This document shows positions 1-5,247 of a DNA stretch of 5,247 nucleotides, in pieces. The position numbers were made by a program, and so were the translations under genes. The DNA comes from Acidobacteriaceae bacterium (GTDB lineage: Bacteria > Acidobacteriota > Terriglobia > Terriglobales > Acidobacteriaceae): NCBI GenBank assembly GCA_003165095.1, contig PLSH01000143.1, forward strand, positions 3,158-8,404, read 5' to 3'. The notes beneath the pieces were generated by a model. That model was given only the letters and a program-made list of their open reading frames with translations. It did no database searches and was not told the origin of the DNA. Numbering within the stretch: the stretch's first letter is position 1; each line of letters opens with the position of its first letter.

Positions 1-689
1 TCGCTGAACCGGTAACCGATATGCGAGTCTGTCAGCAGGTATTTGGGGTTGGCGGGGTCTTCCTCGATCTTGATTCGGATTTGCCGGATGAACGTGCGCA
101 GATATTCCAGCTCATTGCCATACTCCGGGCCCCACACGGAGCGCAGCAGTTTGGCGTGAGGAATCGGCCTTCCCGCATTCGCCATAAGAAAATGCAGCAA
201 CTCAAATTGTTTTGGCGTCAGGTGCACCGCGCGGCCCTTCTTTTCCACCAGGTGGCGGCCGGGATCGAGCAGGATGTCGCCAATCACGATGGCCGCATCG
301 GTGTCTTCGACAACCTTGTTGCGGCGGACTGCGGCACGAAGCCGGGCAGTCAGCTCGCGCAATTGAAAGGGCTTGGTGATGTAGTCGTCGGCGCCGGCGT
401 CGAGCGCATCCACTTTGCGGTCCTCGCTTTCCTGTACCGTCAGCATCAGAATCGGCAGCCGTGGCGAGGCCTTGCGCATGATCCGGCAAACCTCGATGCC
501 GCCCATTCCCGGCATATTGATGTCCAGCAGCACGGCGTCGAACTGCGCCGTGCGCACTAGCGCCAGCGCCTCTTCGCCGCGCGCGGCTTCAACGATGTCA
601 TAGCCGAAATTCCCAAGAATGGTGCGCAACGAAAGCCGGATTGAGCGTTCGTCATCCACAATGAGCAGGCGGCCTGATTCCGGATTCAT
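1..689 (-). CDS. kdpE: KdpE-like response regulator, OmpR/PhoB family (3' end cut by window edge)
   Basis: A cytoplasmic DNA-binding response regulator that should receive phosphate from the kinase encoded just upstream. The frame is open from the ATG at 689 to the window edge and gives 229 residues. The receiver domain covers about residues 7-120, with acidic pocket D12/D13, phospho-acceptor D56 (LLDINMPGMGG), T84 and K106 (DDYITKPF). A winged-helix DNA-binding domain covers about 135-228 (LTPKQFELLHFL, RTFIRQIRIKIE, GYRF). KdpE proteins end just after GYRF, so only a few residues should be missing. The ALDAGADDY run and overall layout fit KdpE best. The start overlaps the kinase stop as ATGA (686-689), and GGAGGG lies 8 nt upstream (plus strand 698-703), which suggests translational coupling. 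Regulation of kdpFABC is the family role, but those genes are not in the window and the true target is unknown. Confidence 0.9.
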   Translation of the reverse strand, partial: MNPESGRLLIVDDERSIRLSLRTILGNFGYDIVEAARGEEALALVRTAQFDAVLLDINMPGMGGIEVCRIMRKASPRLPILMLTVQESEDRKVDALDAGADDYITKPFQLRELTARLRAAVRRNKVVEDTDAAIVIGDILLDPGRHLVEKKGRAVHLTPKQFELLHFLMANAGRPIPHAKLLRSVWGPEYGNELEYLRTFIRQIRIKIEEDPANPKYLLTDSHIGYRFS

Positions 690-2158
690 TGTCTTGACCC
701 TCCATCCTGAGGTATCGAAAGAAAGAATGTTGTTCCTTCATTTGCGTTGCTGATTACCCACACATGGCCGCGGTGAGCCTCGGCGGCCATTTTTACCGTC
801 GATAACCCGATGCCTGTCCCGGCAGCCAGGTGCATCGTTCCCTCGCTGCGAAAGAAACGCTGAAATATCTTGTCCCGGTCGGAGATAGGAATCGCGGGTC
901 CGAAGTTATGAACCGAGATAAGTACTTCCGAGTGGCTTTCCCTGGCTTCCACCTTTACCGCGGTGCCGACAAAGGAGTACTTGGCGGCGTTATCCAGATA
1001 CTGGGTCAGCGCCATCGAGAGCAAATCGCGGTCGCCGCGAATGGTAAGTGTGGGATTCGGAACCGAGACCTCGACCGGATGGCCCGACATGCGCCCGCGC
1101 TGCTCTTCGAGTGCAGTCGACACAAGCTCCTCGAGGACAATCTCGTCCTTGGCAACGTTCAACTCCTGCGCCTCCAGCTTTGCCGTCTGCAGCAGCCGCG
1201 TGCTCAAGAGGCTCAGTTGGCTTAACTCGTCCTCAATCAGCGCCACCAAATCCTGTTGCGGTTGGTTCAGAGCACCCACTTCGCCCAACCCCGCGTTAGC
1301 GGCCTGGATGGCGGTGAGCGGCGTCTTTACCGCGTGAGCCAGCGAATCCAATACCGCGGCGCGCAGCCGTTCGGCCTGGTGCGCCGCCGCAATCTGGCTT
1401 TCCTTCTCGAACGAAACGCAACGGTCCAGCGTAATCGCGGTCAGCGACGCCAGCGCATCGGCGACCAGCGGCCCCAGATTGCCCCGTATTGCGATCGCGC
1501 CGATTGAGTCGGCGCCGACCCTCAATAGCCTTCGCGATGTATGAGCCGCGTTGTCTTCGTCGTCGATCTGCGCCAGAAAACATTCCTTCGCCAACTCCCG
1601 TTCGTCCGCACCCCACACGCCCGCCATGTCGCACAAGCCGGAGTTCGCGTCGAAGATAGCCACCGCCTCCGCTGAAAAAATGCGTTGAATCAAGTGCGTC
1701 AACTGTGGCCCGGGCGCCTGATGCAGGTTGATAAGCAGCGTGCTCCGGCCCAACTCGTACAACTGCTCCATCGACGTCCGCTGCAGGATCGCTTCGCGCG
1801 AGTTCAGACGCTCGCGCGATGAAAGCCGGCTTACCAGAAGAGCGCTGATCTCGAAGGCTCCCAGCGCAACCCAGTCCTGGGGATCGGCTACGGTGAATTG
1901 CAAAAGCGGCGGATAAAAGAAGTAGTCCAGGCAGGCGCATGCCAGGATCGACACTACCGAGGCCTGCCAGAACCCGCACAGGATCGCCTCGCATACCACC
2001 ACCAGCAGAAATAGAAAGCCGACCGGCGCCGGGTTGAAGTGAAGCTCGTAACCGGCAAAAGTCAGCAGCGCAACTACCCAGCACCCCATCAGGCTCTCGC
2101 CGGCGAACTGCAGCCGGCTCACGTGATTCCGCTCTCCAAGGATTTCCGATATCTTCAT
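686..2158 (-). CDS. KdpD-like membrane sensor histidine kinase, short form lacking the KdpD/Usp input region
   Basis: A 490-aa inner-membrane histidine kinase, partner of the downstream KdpE-like regulator. Four hydrophobic segments at about residues 24-115 resemble the DUF4118 membrane domain of KdpD, including the DYFFYPP turn (78-84). A GAF-like region follows (about 130-250). The HisKA domain has its phospho-accepting H275 in LAHAVKTPLTAI, and the ATPase domain has an N-box N390 (LDNAAKYS), a G1 box NFGPAIP (418-424), an F-box FQRFF (432-436) and a G2 box GTGIGL (447-452). E. coli KdpD is about 890 aa; the N-terminal KdpD and Usp domains are absent here, and the upstream DNA does not encode them. 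Two oddities: the acidic residue that normally follows the H-box His is Ala (A276), and the G1 Asp is Asn. The ATG at 2158 has a weak ribosome site; a GTG at 2122 preceded by GGAGAG is a possible alternative that also keeps the membrane segments. The kdpD symbol is withheld because the sensing half is missing. Confidence 0.9.
   Translation of the reverse strand: MKISEILGERNHVSRLQFAGESLMGCWVVALLTFAGYELHFNPAPVGFLFLLVVVCEAILCGFWQASVVSILACACLDYFFYPPLLQFTVADPQDWVALGAFEISALLVSRLSSRERLNSREAILQRTSMEQLYELGRSTLLINLHQAPGPQLTHLIQRIFSAEAVAIFDANSGLCDMAGVWGADERELAKECFLAQIDDEDNAAHTSRRLLRVGADSIGAIAIRGNLGPLVADALASLTAITLDRCVSFEKESQIAAAHQAERLRAAVLDSLAHAVKTPLTAIQAANAGLGEVGALNQPQQDLVALIEDELSQLSLLSTRLLQTAKLEAQELNVAKDEIVLEELVSTALEEQRGRMSGHPVEVSVPNPTLTIRGDRDLLSMALTQYLDNAAKYSFVGTAVKVEARESHSEVLISVHNFGPAIPISDRDKIFQRFFRSEGTMHLAAGTGIGLSTVKMAAEAHRGHVWVISNANEGTTFFLSIPQDGGSRQ
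698..703 (-). promoter_or_regulatory. Ribosome binding site of the kdpE-like gene, inside the kinase coding end
   Basis: The minus strand reads GGAGGG, 8 nt before the ATG at 689. It lies within the last codons of the kinase gene, so the regulator can be translated by new initiation as well as by coupling through the ATGA overlap. Confidence 0.7.
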
Positions 2159-2197
2159 GGCGCCAAGGCTTGACGTTTCCGGTGTGCGTCTAGGAAG

Positions 2198-2226
2198 AGA
2201 ATATCTAGAGGGGCATCAGCAAAACA
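2198..2226 (-). promoter_or_regulatory. Weak candidate promoter of the kinase/regulator operon
   Basis: On the minus strand TATTCT (2203-2198) could serve as a -10 box, with a poor TGTTTT (2226-2221) 17 nt upstream as -35. This would give a leader of about 30 nt before the ATG at 2158. The -10 candidate lies inside a 21-bp inverted repeat, TCTAG-11 nt-CTAGA (2189-2209), which could be an operator. The -35 match is weak, so this is a suggestion only. The kinase operon needs a start site here if the terminator at 2248-2296 works. Confidence 0.25.
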
Positions 2227-2235
2227 TAAATAATT

Positions 2236-2296
2236 TACAAAGAAATAGCGGGGATGAGTTGTGGATCGCTTTTCGGATCCAGTTCCCCATCCCCGC
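2236..2296 (-). terminator. Rho-independent terminator of the small secreted-protein gene
   Basis: An outer 9-bp stem GCGGGGATG (2248-2256) pairs with CATCCCCGC (2288-2296). Inside it a perfect 6-bp stem TGGATC (2262-2267) pairs with GATCCA (2276-2281) around an 8-nt loop, with an unpaired interior loop between the two stems. On the minus strand the GC-rich stem is followed at once by a T-rich run, CTATTTCTTTG. The hairpin lies about 35 bp beyond the stop codon of the small gene at 2331, which fits termination of that transcript before the kinase operon. Confidence 0.65.
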
Positions 2297-2330
2297 CCTT
2301 GTGCTGCGCAACGCCTTTGCGGCGTATTGA

Positions 2331-2705
2331 TTACTTGGCGCTCGTTGAAAGGCTCTCATAGTGCGCGGCCTGGGCGCTCATCTGCTGTGCCTGTGACGTG
2401 AAGTACTCGTAACGATTCCGTGACGAGTCCATCGGGCGAGGATACTTGGCCGCCGATCCGGAAACGTTCTGGCTGCGTTGCTCCCATTCGGTCTTCTCTG
2501 ACTGCGCCTTCTCTGCAAAGACCACCTGGCGCGCGTGAAAATAGCTCGCCAGCATCTGGTACTGTGCTACCGTGTGCGCACTGCGGAGCATCTGTTCAGC
2601 CTGGGCATGGCTGATGCCCGCGTTCATAGAATTCTGCGCGCGCGCGAGACCTGCGCTAACCGTAATTGCCGCTATTGCTGCTAAGACCTGAATCTTGCGA
2701 GTCAT
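2331..2705 (-). CDS. Small exported alpha-helical protein of unknown function
   Basis: A 124-aa protein with a clear Sec signal peptide: MTRK, a hydrophobic core (about 7-21) and an ALARA-type cleavage site before Q24, so the mature form is about 101 residues and probably periplasmic or secreted. There is no Cys, hence no lipoprotein anchor. The mature part is rich in Gln, Ala and Ser and looks helical. It contains two similar segments, one starting SYFHARQVVFAEKA (54-67) and one starting EYFTSQAQQMSAQA (100-113), joined by a short linker with KYPRPMDSSR (87-96). The layout recalls small exported helical-hairpin proteins often seen in acidobacteria and proteobacteria, but I cannot name a family. 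The start is the ATG at 2705 because GGAGGAGG lies 8 nt upstream; the ATG at 2723 overlaps that ribosome site and would place acidic residues before the signal peptide. The gene appears to be a single-gene unit with its own terminator. Confidence 0.8.
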   Translation of the reverse strand: MTRKIQVLAAIAAITVSAGLARAQNSMNAGISHAQAEQMLRSAHTVAQYQMLASYFHARQVVFAEKAQSEKTEWEQRSQNVSGSAAKYPRPMDSSRNRYEYFTSQAQQMSAQAAHYESLSTSAK

Positions 2706-2713
2706 GGCGATTT

Positions 2714-2721
2714 CCTCCTCC
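2714..2721 (-). promoter_or_regulatory. Strong ribosome binding site that fixes the small gene's start
   Basis: The minus strand reads GGAGGAGG, 8 nt before the ATG at 2705. It is a near-perfect anti-16S match, suggests high translation, and excludes the upstream ATG at 2723 as the real start. Confidence 0.8.
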
Positions 2722-2775
2722 ATTTAGAGCATGGGGCTTAAAACGTGAATGAAGCATGAAGAATTAGCTGGATTT

Positions 2776-2817
2776 GTATAAGGTGTCCCCATATTTTATG
2801 AGGTACTTATGACTTAC
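2776..2817 (-). promoter_or_regulatory. Candidate activator-dependent promoter with 11-bp direct repeats
   Basis: Two adjacent 11-bp units, 2796-2806 and 2807-2817, match at 9 of 11 positions. On the minus strand they read GTAAGTCATAA then GTACCTCATAA, so TCATAA recurs exactly one helical turn apart. A -10-like TTATAC (2781-2776) lies 14 nt downstream, so the repeats would cover the -35 position, the usual site for PhoB/OmpR-family activators. No good -35 hexamer is visible. The implied leader to the ATG at 2705 is about 65 nt. The role is inferred from spacing only. Confidence 0.35.
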
Positions 2818-2863
2818 GTAGAAGCGCGCCTGCCCTGTCCTGTTGCATCCCTTGTTCAACTTA

Positions 2864-2887
2864 CTTAAGCCGCTGAAGGCCGTTAAG
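2864..2887 (-). terminator. Weak hairpin just after eda
   Basis: CTTAAGCC (2864-2871) can pair with GGCCGTTAAG (2878-2887) through an 8-bp stem with a 2-nt bulge and a 6-nt loop. It begins 5 bp past the eda stop codon on the minus strand. No T-run follows, so it may be an mRNA 3'-end stabilising hairpin or a Rho-dependent end rather than an intrinsic terminator. Confidence 0.3.
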
Positions 2888-2892
2888 AGAGC

Positions 2893-3552
2893 CTAATGCG
2901 GCAATACAGTTACTCGCGCTTCGGCCACAAACCCCAAAAACCGTCGCGCCAGCTCATGGATGCGCTGATCCTGGCGGCGGCGGACTGCGTCCTTGGGCAG
3001 CAACTCCGAACCGACGCCGATGGCGGAGGAGCCGGCCCGAATAAAATCGACAGCCGTATTTTGGTTCACGCCGCCGGCGGCGATAAGCAAGACCTGCGGC
3101 AACGGCAATTTCAGCGAACGGATGTACTGATCTCCTCCCATGGGCGCGGCCGGGAAGATCTTCACATAATCGGCGCCGGCCTTCCACGCGGAGATCACTT
3201 CGGTGGGCGTTAGCGCGCCCGGAATCGCGACAATATTGCTTCTCAGCGCAAAGCTGACGACTTCTGGAACCAGGCCGGTGCTGGTGAGGAATTTGGCCCC
3301 TGCGTCGACGCATTTCCGCGCAGTCTCTGTATCCAGCACGGTTCCGGCGCCGACAATCATGTCGGGCAGACGCAGCGCCAGTTGCTTGATGACGCCGATC
3401 GCGCCGGGAGTGGTCATGGTGATCTCCGCGATGGGAATGCCGGCCTGGTAAAGCGTTTCGGCGGCAAACAGGGCATCGGCGGCACTGCCCACACGGACTC
3501 CGGGGAGAATTCCAATTTCTTCGATGCGAGCTTTCGCTTCATCCCTGGTCAT
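2893..3552 (-). CDS. eda: KDPG/KHG aldolase (2-dehydro-3-deoxy-phosphogluconate aldolase)
   Basis: A 219-aa class I aldolase that cleaves 2-keto-3-deoxy-6-phosphogluconate into pyruvate and glyceraldehyde 3-phosphate (Entner-Doudoroff pathway); family members may also cleave 4-hydroxy-2-oxoglutarate. It is a single TIM barrel of normal family length. Visible landmarks are GILPGVRV (14-21), catalytic Glu E43 in AEITMTTPGA, VGAGTV with T71, the Schiff-base Lys K131 in YVKIFPA, AAGGVNQNT (158-166) and GVGSELL (179-185). The Arg that sits four residues after the catalytic Glu in E. coli Eda and binds the pyruvate carboxylate is Thr (T47) here, so exact substrate preference is open. The ATG at 3552 has AGGA 7 nt upstream. 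The gene lies 37 bp after the TolC-family gene on the same strand and may share its transcript; no edd or sugar-acid gene is next to it in the window. The C-terminal tail after about residue 190 is Arg-rich and divergent. Confidence 0.9.
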   Translation of the reverse strand: MTRDEAKARIEEIGILPGVRVGSAADALFAAETLYQAGIPIAEITMTTPGAIGVIKQLALRLPDMIVGAGTVLDTETARKCVDAGAKFLTSTGLVPEVVSFALRSNIVAIPGALTPTEVISAWKAGADYVKIFPAAPMGGDQYIRSLKLPLPQVLLIAAGGVNQNTAVDFIRAGSSAIGVGSELLPKDAVRRRQDQRIHELARRFLGFVAEARVTVLPH

Positions 3553-3589
3553 GAATGATTCCTGTTCTCACTTGAATTTCGGCCGCCCT

Positions 3590-4909
3590 CTATTGAATTG
3601 CCTCGCTTCCGACGGCAAGATTCAGTTGCCCGGAGGCGGTAAGATAATCACCGATCAGCTGCACGTAGGCCAGTTGCACCTGGCGGTAGTCGCTCTGCGC
3701 ATTCAGAAAATCCATCAGCGATGCGCCGCCGTGCTGGTAGGCAAAAGTCACTGTATCACGCACGCGCAGGGCCTGGTCGTTGTATTTCGCCTTGTACGGC
3801 TTGAGCAGCTCGATGTTGCTCTGGACTTCGACGTAGGCCGTGTCTACGTCGCTGAAAACCTGGGCGCGCGTAGCCTCGCTGGCCTGCCGGCTGCGTTCGA
3901 TATCGATCTCGGTACGCTTCTTCTCGCCCTGGTTGCGGTCGAAGATGCGCAGCGGAATGTTCACGCTGAGGCCCAGCGTCTGAGGCGCGTCAGGGTTGTT
4001 GTTCGACGAGTTCCAGGTGTACCACGCGCTGTAAGTGGGGTCGGTGGAACCGTTCGATACGGCCAGCTTGTGGTTCGTTTCCGACTGCTGGATGGTTTGC
4101 ATTGCCGCCCGCAGATCGGGCCGCGCGCTGAGCGCCATCTGGCGGAAATCGTCCAGCGGCCGGAGCGTGTCGGAGAAATCGAACGGCCCGCTGACGTCGA
4201 ACTGTTCCACCGGGGTGCGGTCGTTCAGCAGTTGCAGCAACTGGATCTTGGCCGTGCGCAGGTTGACGATCGCGGTTTGAATCTCGGCTTCATATTGCAC
4301 CCGCAGCAGCTCGATGCGATCGAGATCGATCTGGGCAATGTCGCCGGCCTTGAAGCGGGCGCGGCTGATCTCGATGATGTGGTCGTAGTACTCGAGATCT
4401 GCCTTCGCCAGATCGAATACGGTCTTGGCTTCGAGCGTCTGCACGAAGGCCGAGCGCAGCGTGAACTCCATATTGCGCTTCAGGTCTTCGTGCTGAGACT
4501 GGGTGATGTGCGTGCCTTCCTGGGCGCTCTCCAGGCGCAGTTCGCGCTTGTGATCGCGCTCGTGAAGATAGCTGACGGTGGGCACGACAAACGTGCCCCG
4601 TAACGGCACGTATGCTCCGTCATGGGGAGCAATCTGCGTGCCGTCGACGGTCAGGCCCGCCTGCGGGTTGGGCCGCAGATAGGCTGTAATCTCCTCGGCC
4701 TTCATCTCGTCCACGTTGTCGGCATCGGCCTTGAGAGCGGGGTTTGAGGTTTCAAACCTCGCCTTGACCTGGTCCCAGGTGAGGCCTGGCTGCGACTGCG
4801 CCGCGCCGGATGCCAGCGAACCCATCCACAGGGCGCAGATTGCAATGCACGCTCTGTTGCGCTTGCCACCGCTGAGTGCGAGACCGATTTGGGCAGTCTT
4901 AGTATTCAA
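3590..4909 (-). CDS. TolC-family outer membrane efflux protein (metal-efflux CzcC/CusC-like role)
   Basis: The outer membrane channel of a tripartite efflux system, 439 aa from the preferred start. It has a signal peptide with basic KRNR (16-19), a hydrophobic stretch (20-36) and an SGAA cleavage region; no lipobox is seen, so it is probably not lipid-anchored, unlike many CusC proteins. Two OEP repeats follow: the first contains RFKAGDIAQIDLDRIEL (185-201), the second INIPLRIF-type strand text (NIPLRIFDRNQGEKKR, 317-332) and YQHGGASLMDFLNAQSDY (391-408). The long helices that build the periplasmic tunnel are evident. The start is taken as TTG at 4909, with GGAAGG 6 nt upstream (4916-4921); it overlaps the pump stop by 11 bp. 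The longer reading from ATG at 4966 has no ribosome site and would put a highly basic stretch before the signal peptide. It is translationally coupled to the RND gene, which supports a joint pump. Substrate is inferred from that neighbour. Confidence 0.9.
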   Translation of the reverse strand: MNTKTAQIGLALSGGKRNRACIAICALWMGSLASGAAQSQPGLTWDQVKARFETSNPALKADADNVDEMKAEEITAYLRPNPQAGLTVDGTQIAPHDGAYVPLRGTFVVPTVSYLHERDHKRELRLESAQEGTHITQSQHEDLKRNMEFTLRSAFVQTLEAKTVFDLAKADLEYYDHIIEISRARFKAGDIAQIDLDRIELLRVQYEAEIQTAIVNLRTAKIQLLQLLNDRTPVEQFDVSGPFDFSDTLRPLDDFRQMALSARPDLRAAMQTIQQSETNHKLAVSNGSTDPTYSAWYTWNSSNNNPDAPQTLGLSVNIPLRIFDRNQGEKKRTEIDIERSRQASEATRAQVFSDVDTAYVEVQSNIELLKPYKAKYNDQALRVRDTVTFAYQHGGASLMDFLNAQSDYRQVQLAYVQLIGDYLTASGQLNLAVGSEAIQ

Positions 4910-5247
4910 AGGACGCCTTCCCTTCCGGTTCCGGCAGCGTGTCACCCTCTCGCGCGAACCAGACATACAAAGTGGGCAGCAGAAAGATGCTCAACACGAG
5001 AGCTGCCACGAGTCCCCCCACAATGACAATGGCAAATGGGCGCTGCGTGTCGGAGCCAATGGCGTGGGACGTCGCCGCCGGAAGAAGTCCCAAAGTAGCT
5101 ACCAGCATCGTCATCATGATCGGCCGCAGCCGCAAGACTGCGCCCTCGACAGCGGCATCTGCAACGGTATAGCCACGAACTCTCAATTGGTTGATGTATT
5201 CAAGCATGATGACGCCCGTCTGGACCGAGACGCCGAACAGCGCCAGG
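4899..5247 (-). CDS. RND efflux pump, CzcA/CusA heavy-metal type, C-terminal part (5' end outside window)
   Basis: The last 115 codons of an inner-membrane proton-driven RND pump of about 1,000 aa; the frame is open through the right edge. Residues visible are the end of the second membrane bundle: LALFGVSVQTGVIMLEYINQLR, then EGAVLRLRPIMMTMLVATLG, a hydrophobic helix, and QRPFAIVIVGGLVAALVLS with LLPTLYVWF, followed by a short polar tail ending at FEY. The GAVLRLRPIMMT block, the YINQLR loop and the QRPFA-VI-GG helix match the heavy-metal (HME) branch better than the multidrug (HAE1) branch, although the SVQTG segment replaces the usual VLNG. The metal-selecting residues lie upstream and cannot be read. 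The gene overlaps the TolC-family gene by 11 bp; a membrane fusion protein gene is expected further upstream. Confidence 0.9.
   Translation of the reverse strand, partial: LALFGVSVQTGVIMLEYINQLRVRGYTVADAAVEGAVLRLRPIMMTMLVATLGLLPAATSHAIGSDTQRPFAIVIVGGLVAALVLSIFLLPTLYVWFAREGDTLPEPEGKASFEY
4916..4921 (-). promoter_or_regulatory. Ribosome binding site supporting the TTG start of the TolC-family gene
   Basis: The minus strand reads GGAAGG, 6 nt before the TTG at 4909, inside the final codons of the RND pump gene. The competing ATG at 4966 has no purine-rich stretch at the right distance, so this site decides the start. Confidence 0.55.

Noticed and set aside
21..560. A 179-codon plus-strand frame at the left edge.
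   Set aside because: It is antisense to the KdpE-like gene, whose receiver and DNA-binding motifs are intact across the whole stretch.
1296..2084. A 262-codon minus-strand frame overlapping the kinase in another phase.
   Set aside because: Arg/Gly/Ala-rich low-complexity translation without domain features. The kinase frame explains the same DNA fully.
2311..2325. Short hairpin ACGCC-5 nt-GGCGT right after the small gene's stop codon.
   Set aside because: Only a 5-bp stem without a T-run. The larger hairpin at 2248-2296 is a better terminator, and this one alone has no supported role.
2159..2330. Possibility that the kinase is a frameshifted full-length KdpD with its N-terminus upstream.
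   Set aside because: The upstream stretch is AT-richer and holds a terminator hairpin followed by another gene. No KdpD or Usp domain sequence is found in any frame there.
2776..2800. The string GGTGTCCCC next to AT-rich sequence looked like a possible transposon-end remnant.
   Set aside because: Only a short single copy, with no matching inverted partner, no target duplication and no transposase fragment in the window.
3524..4603. A 359-codon open frame on the plus strand, antisense to the TolC-family gene and the start of eda.
   Set aside because: It is a shadow frame of GC-rich coding DNA. The minus strand encodes clearly recognisable TolC and aldolase proteins, while this frame has no known domain and no sound ribosome site.
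1..5247. tRNA, rRNA, CRISPR arrays, insertion sequences, phage or defence genes.
   Set aside because: No matching structures, repeats or protein motifs were seen on either strand.

Overview
The window is a stretch of ordinary bacterial chromosome, GC-rich in its genes, with every recognisable gene on the minus strand. The organism is probably an acidobacterium or a similar soil bacterium. That is inferred from the short KdpD-like kinase without a Usp/KdpD sensor region, a small Gln/Ala-rich secreted protein and a metal-type RND pump. No rRNA or other taxonomic marker is present, so the assignment is moderate at best.

Read in the direction of transcription (high to low coordinates), the layout is as follows. 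(1) The C-terminal end of an RND efflux pump of the CzcA/CusA heavy-metal type enters from the right edge. (2) A TolC-family outer membrane factor starts inside the last codons of the pump gene, most likely at a TTG. (3) A KDPG/KHG aldolase (eda) follows after 37 bp and may be the last gene of the same transcript. (4) A non-coding gap of about 190 bp holds a pair of 11-bp direct repeats and a possible promoter. (5) A small gene encodes an exported 124-aa protein of unknown function and is followed by a convincing hairpin terminator. (6) A two-gene sensor/regulator operon ends the window: a KdpD-like histidine kinase overlapping by 4 bp (ATGA) with a KdpE-like response regulator, which runs off the left edge within a few residues of its end.

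Three functional units can be read: metal or drug efflux (pump plus outer membrane channel, with a sugar-acid aldolase attached), a secreted small protein with its own promoter and terminator, and a two-component system. The kinase has membrane and GAF-like regions but no cytoplasmic KdpD/Usp input module, and no kdpFABC potassium pump genes lie in the window, so its signal is unknown. The most notable points are an H-box in which the acidic residue after the phospho-accepting His is Ala, and the 11-bp tandem repeat with a Pho-box/OmpR-family look upstream of the secreted protein gene. I see no mobile element, CRISPR array, RNA gene or clear new system.
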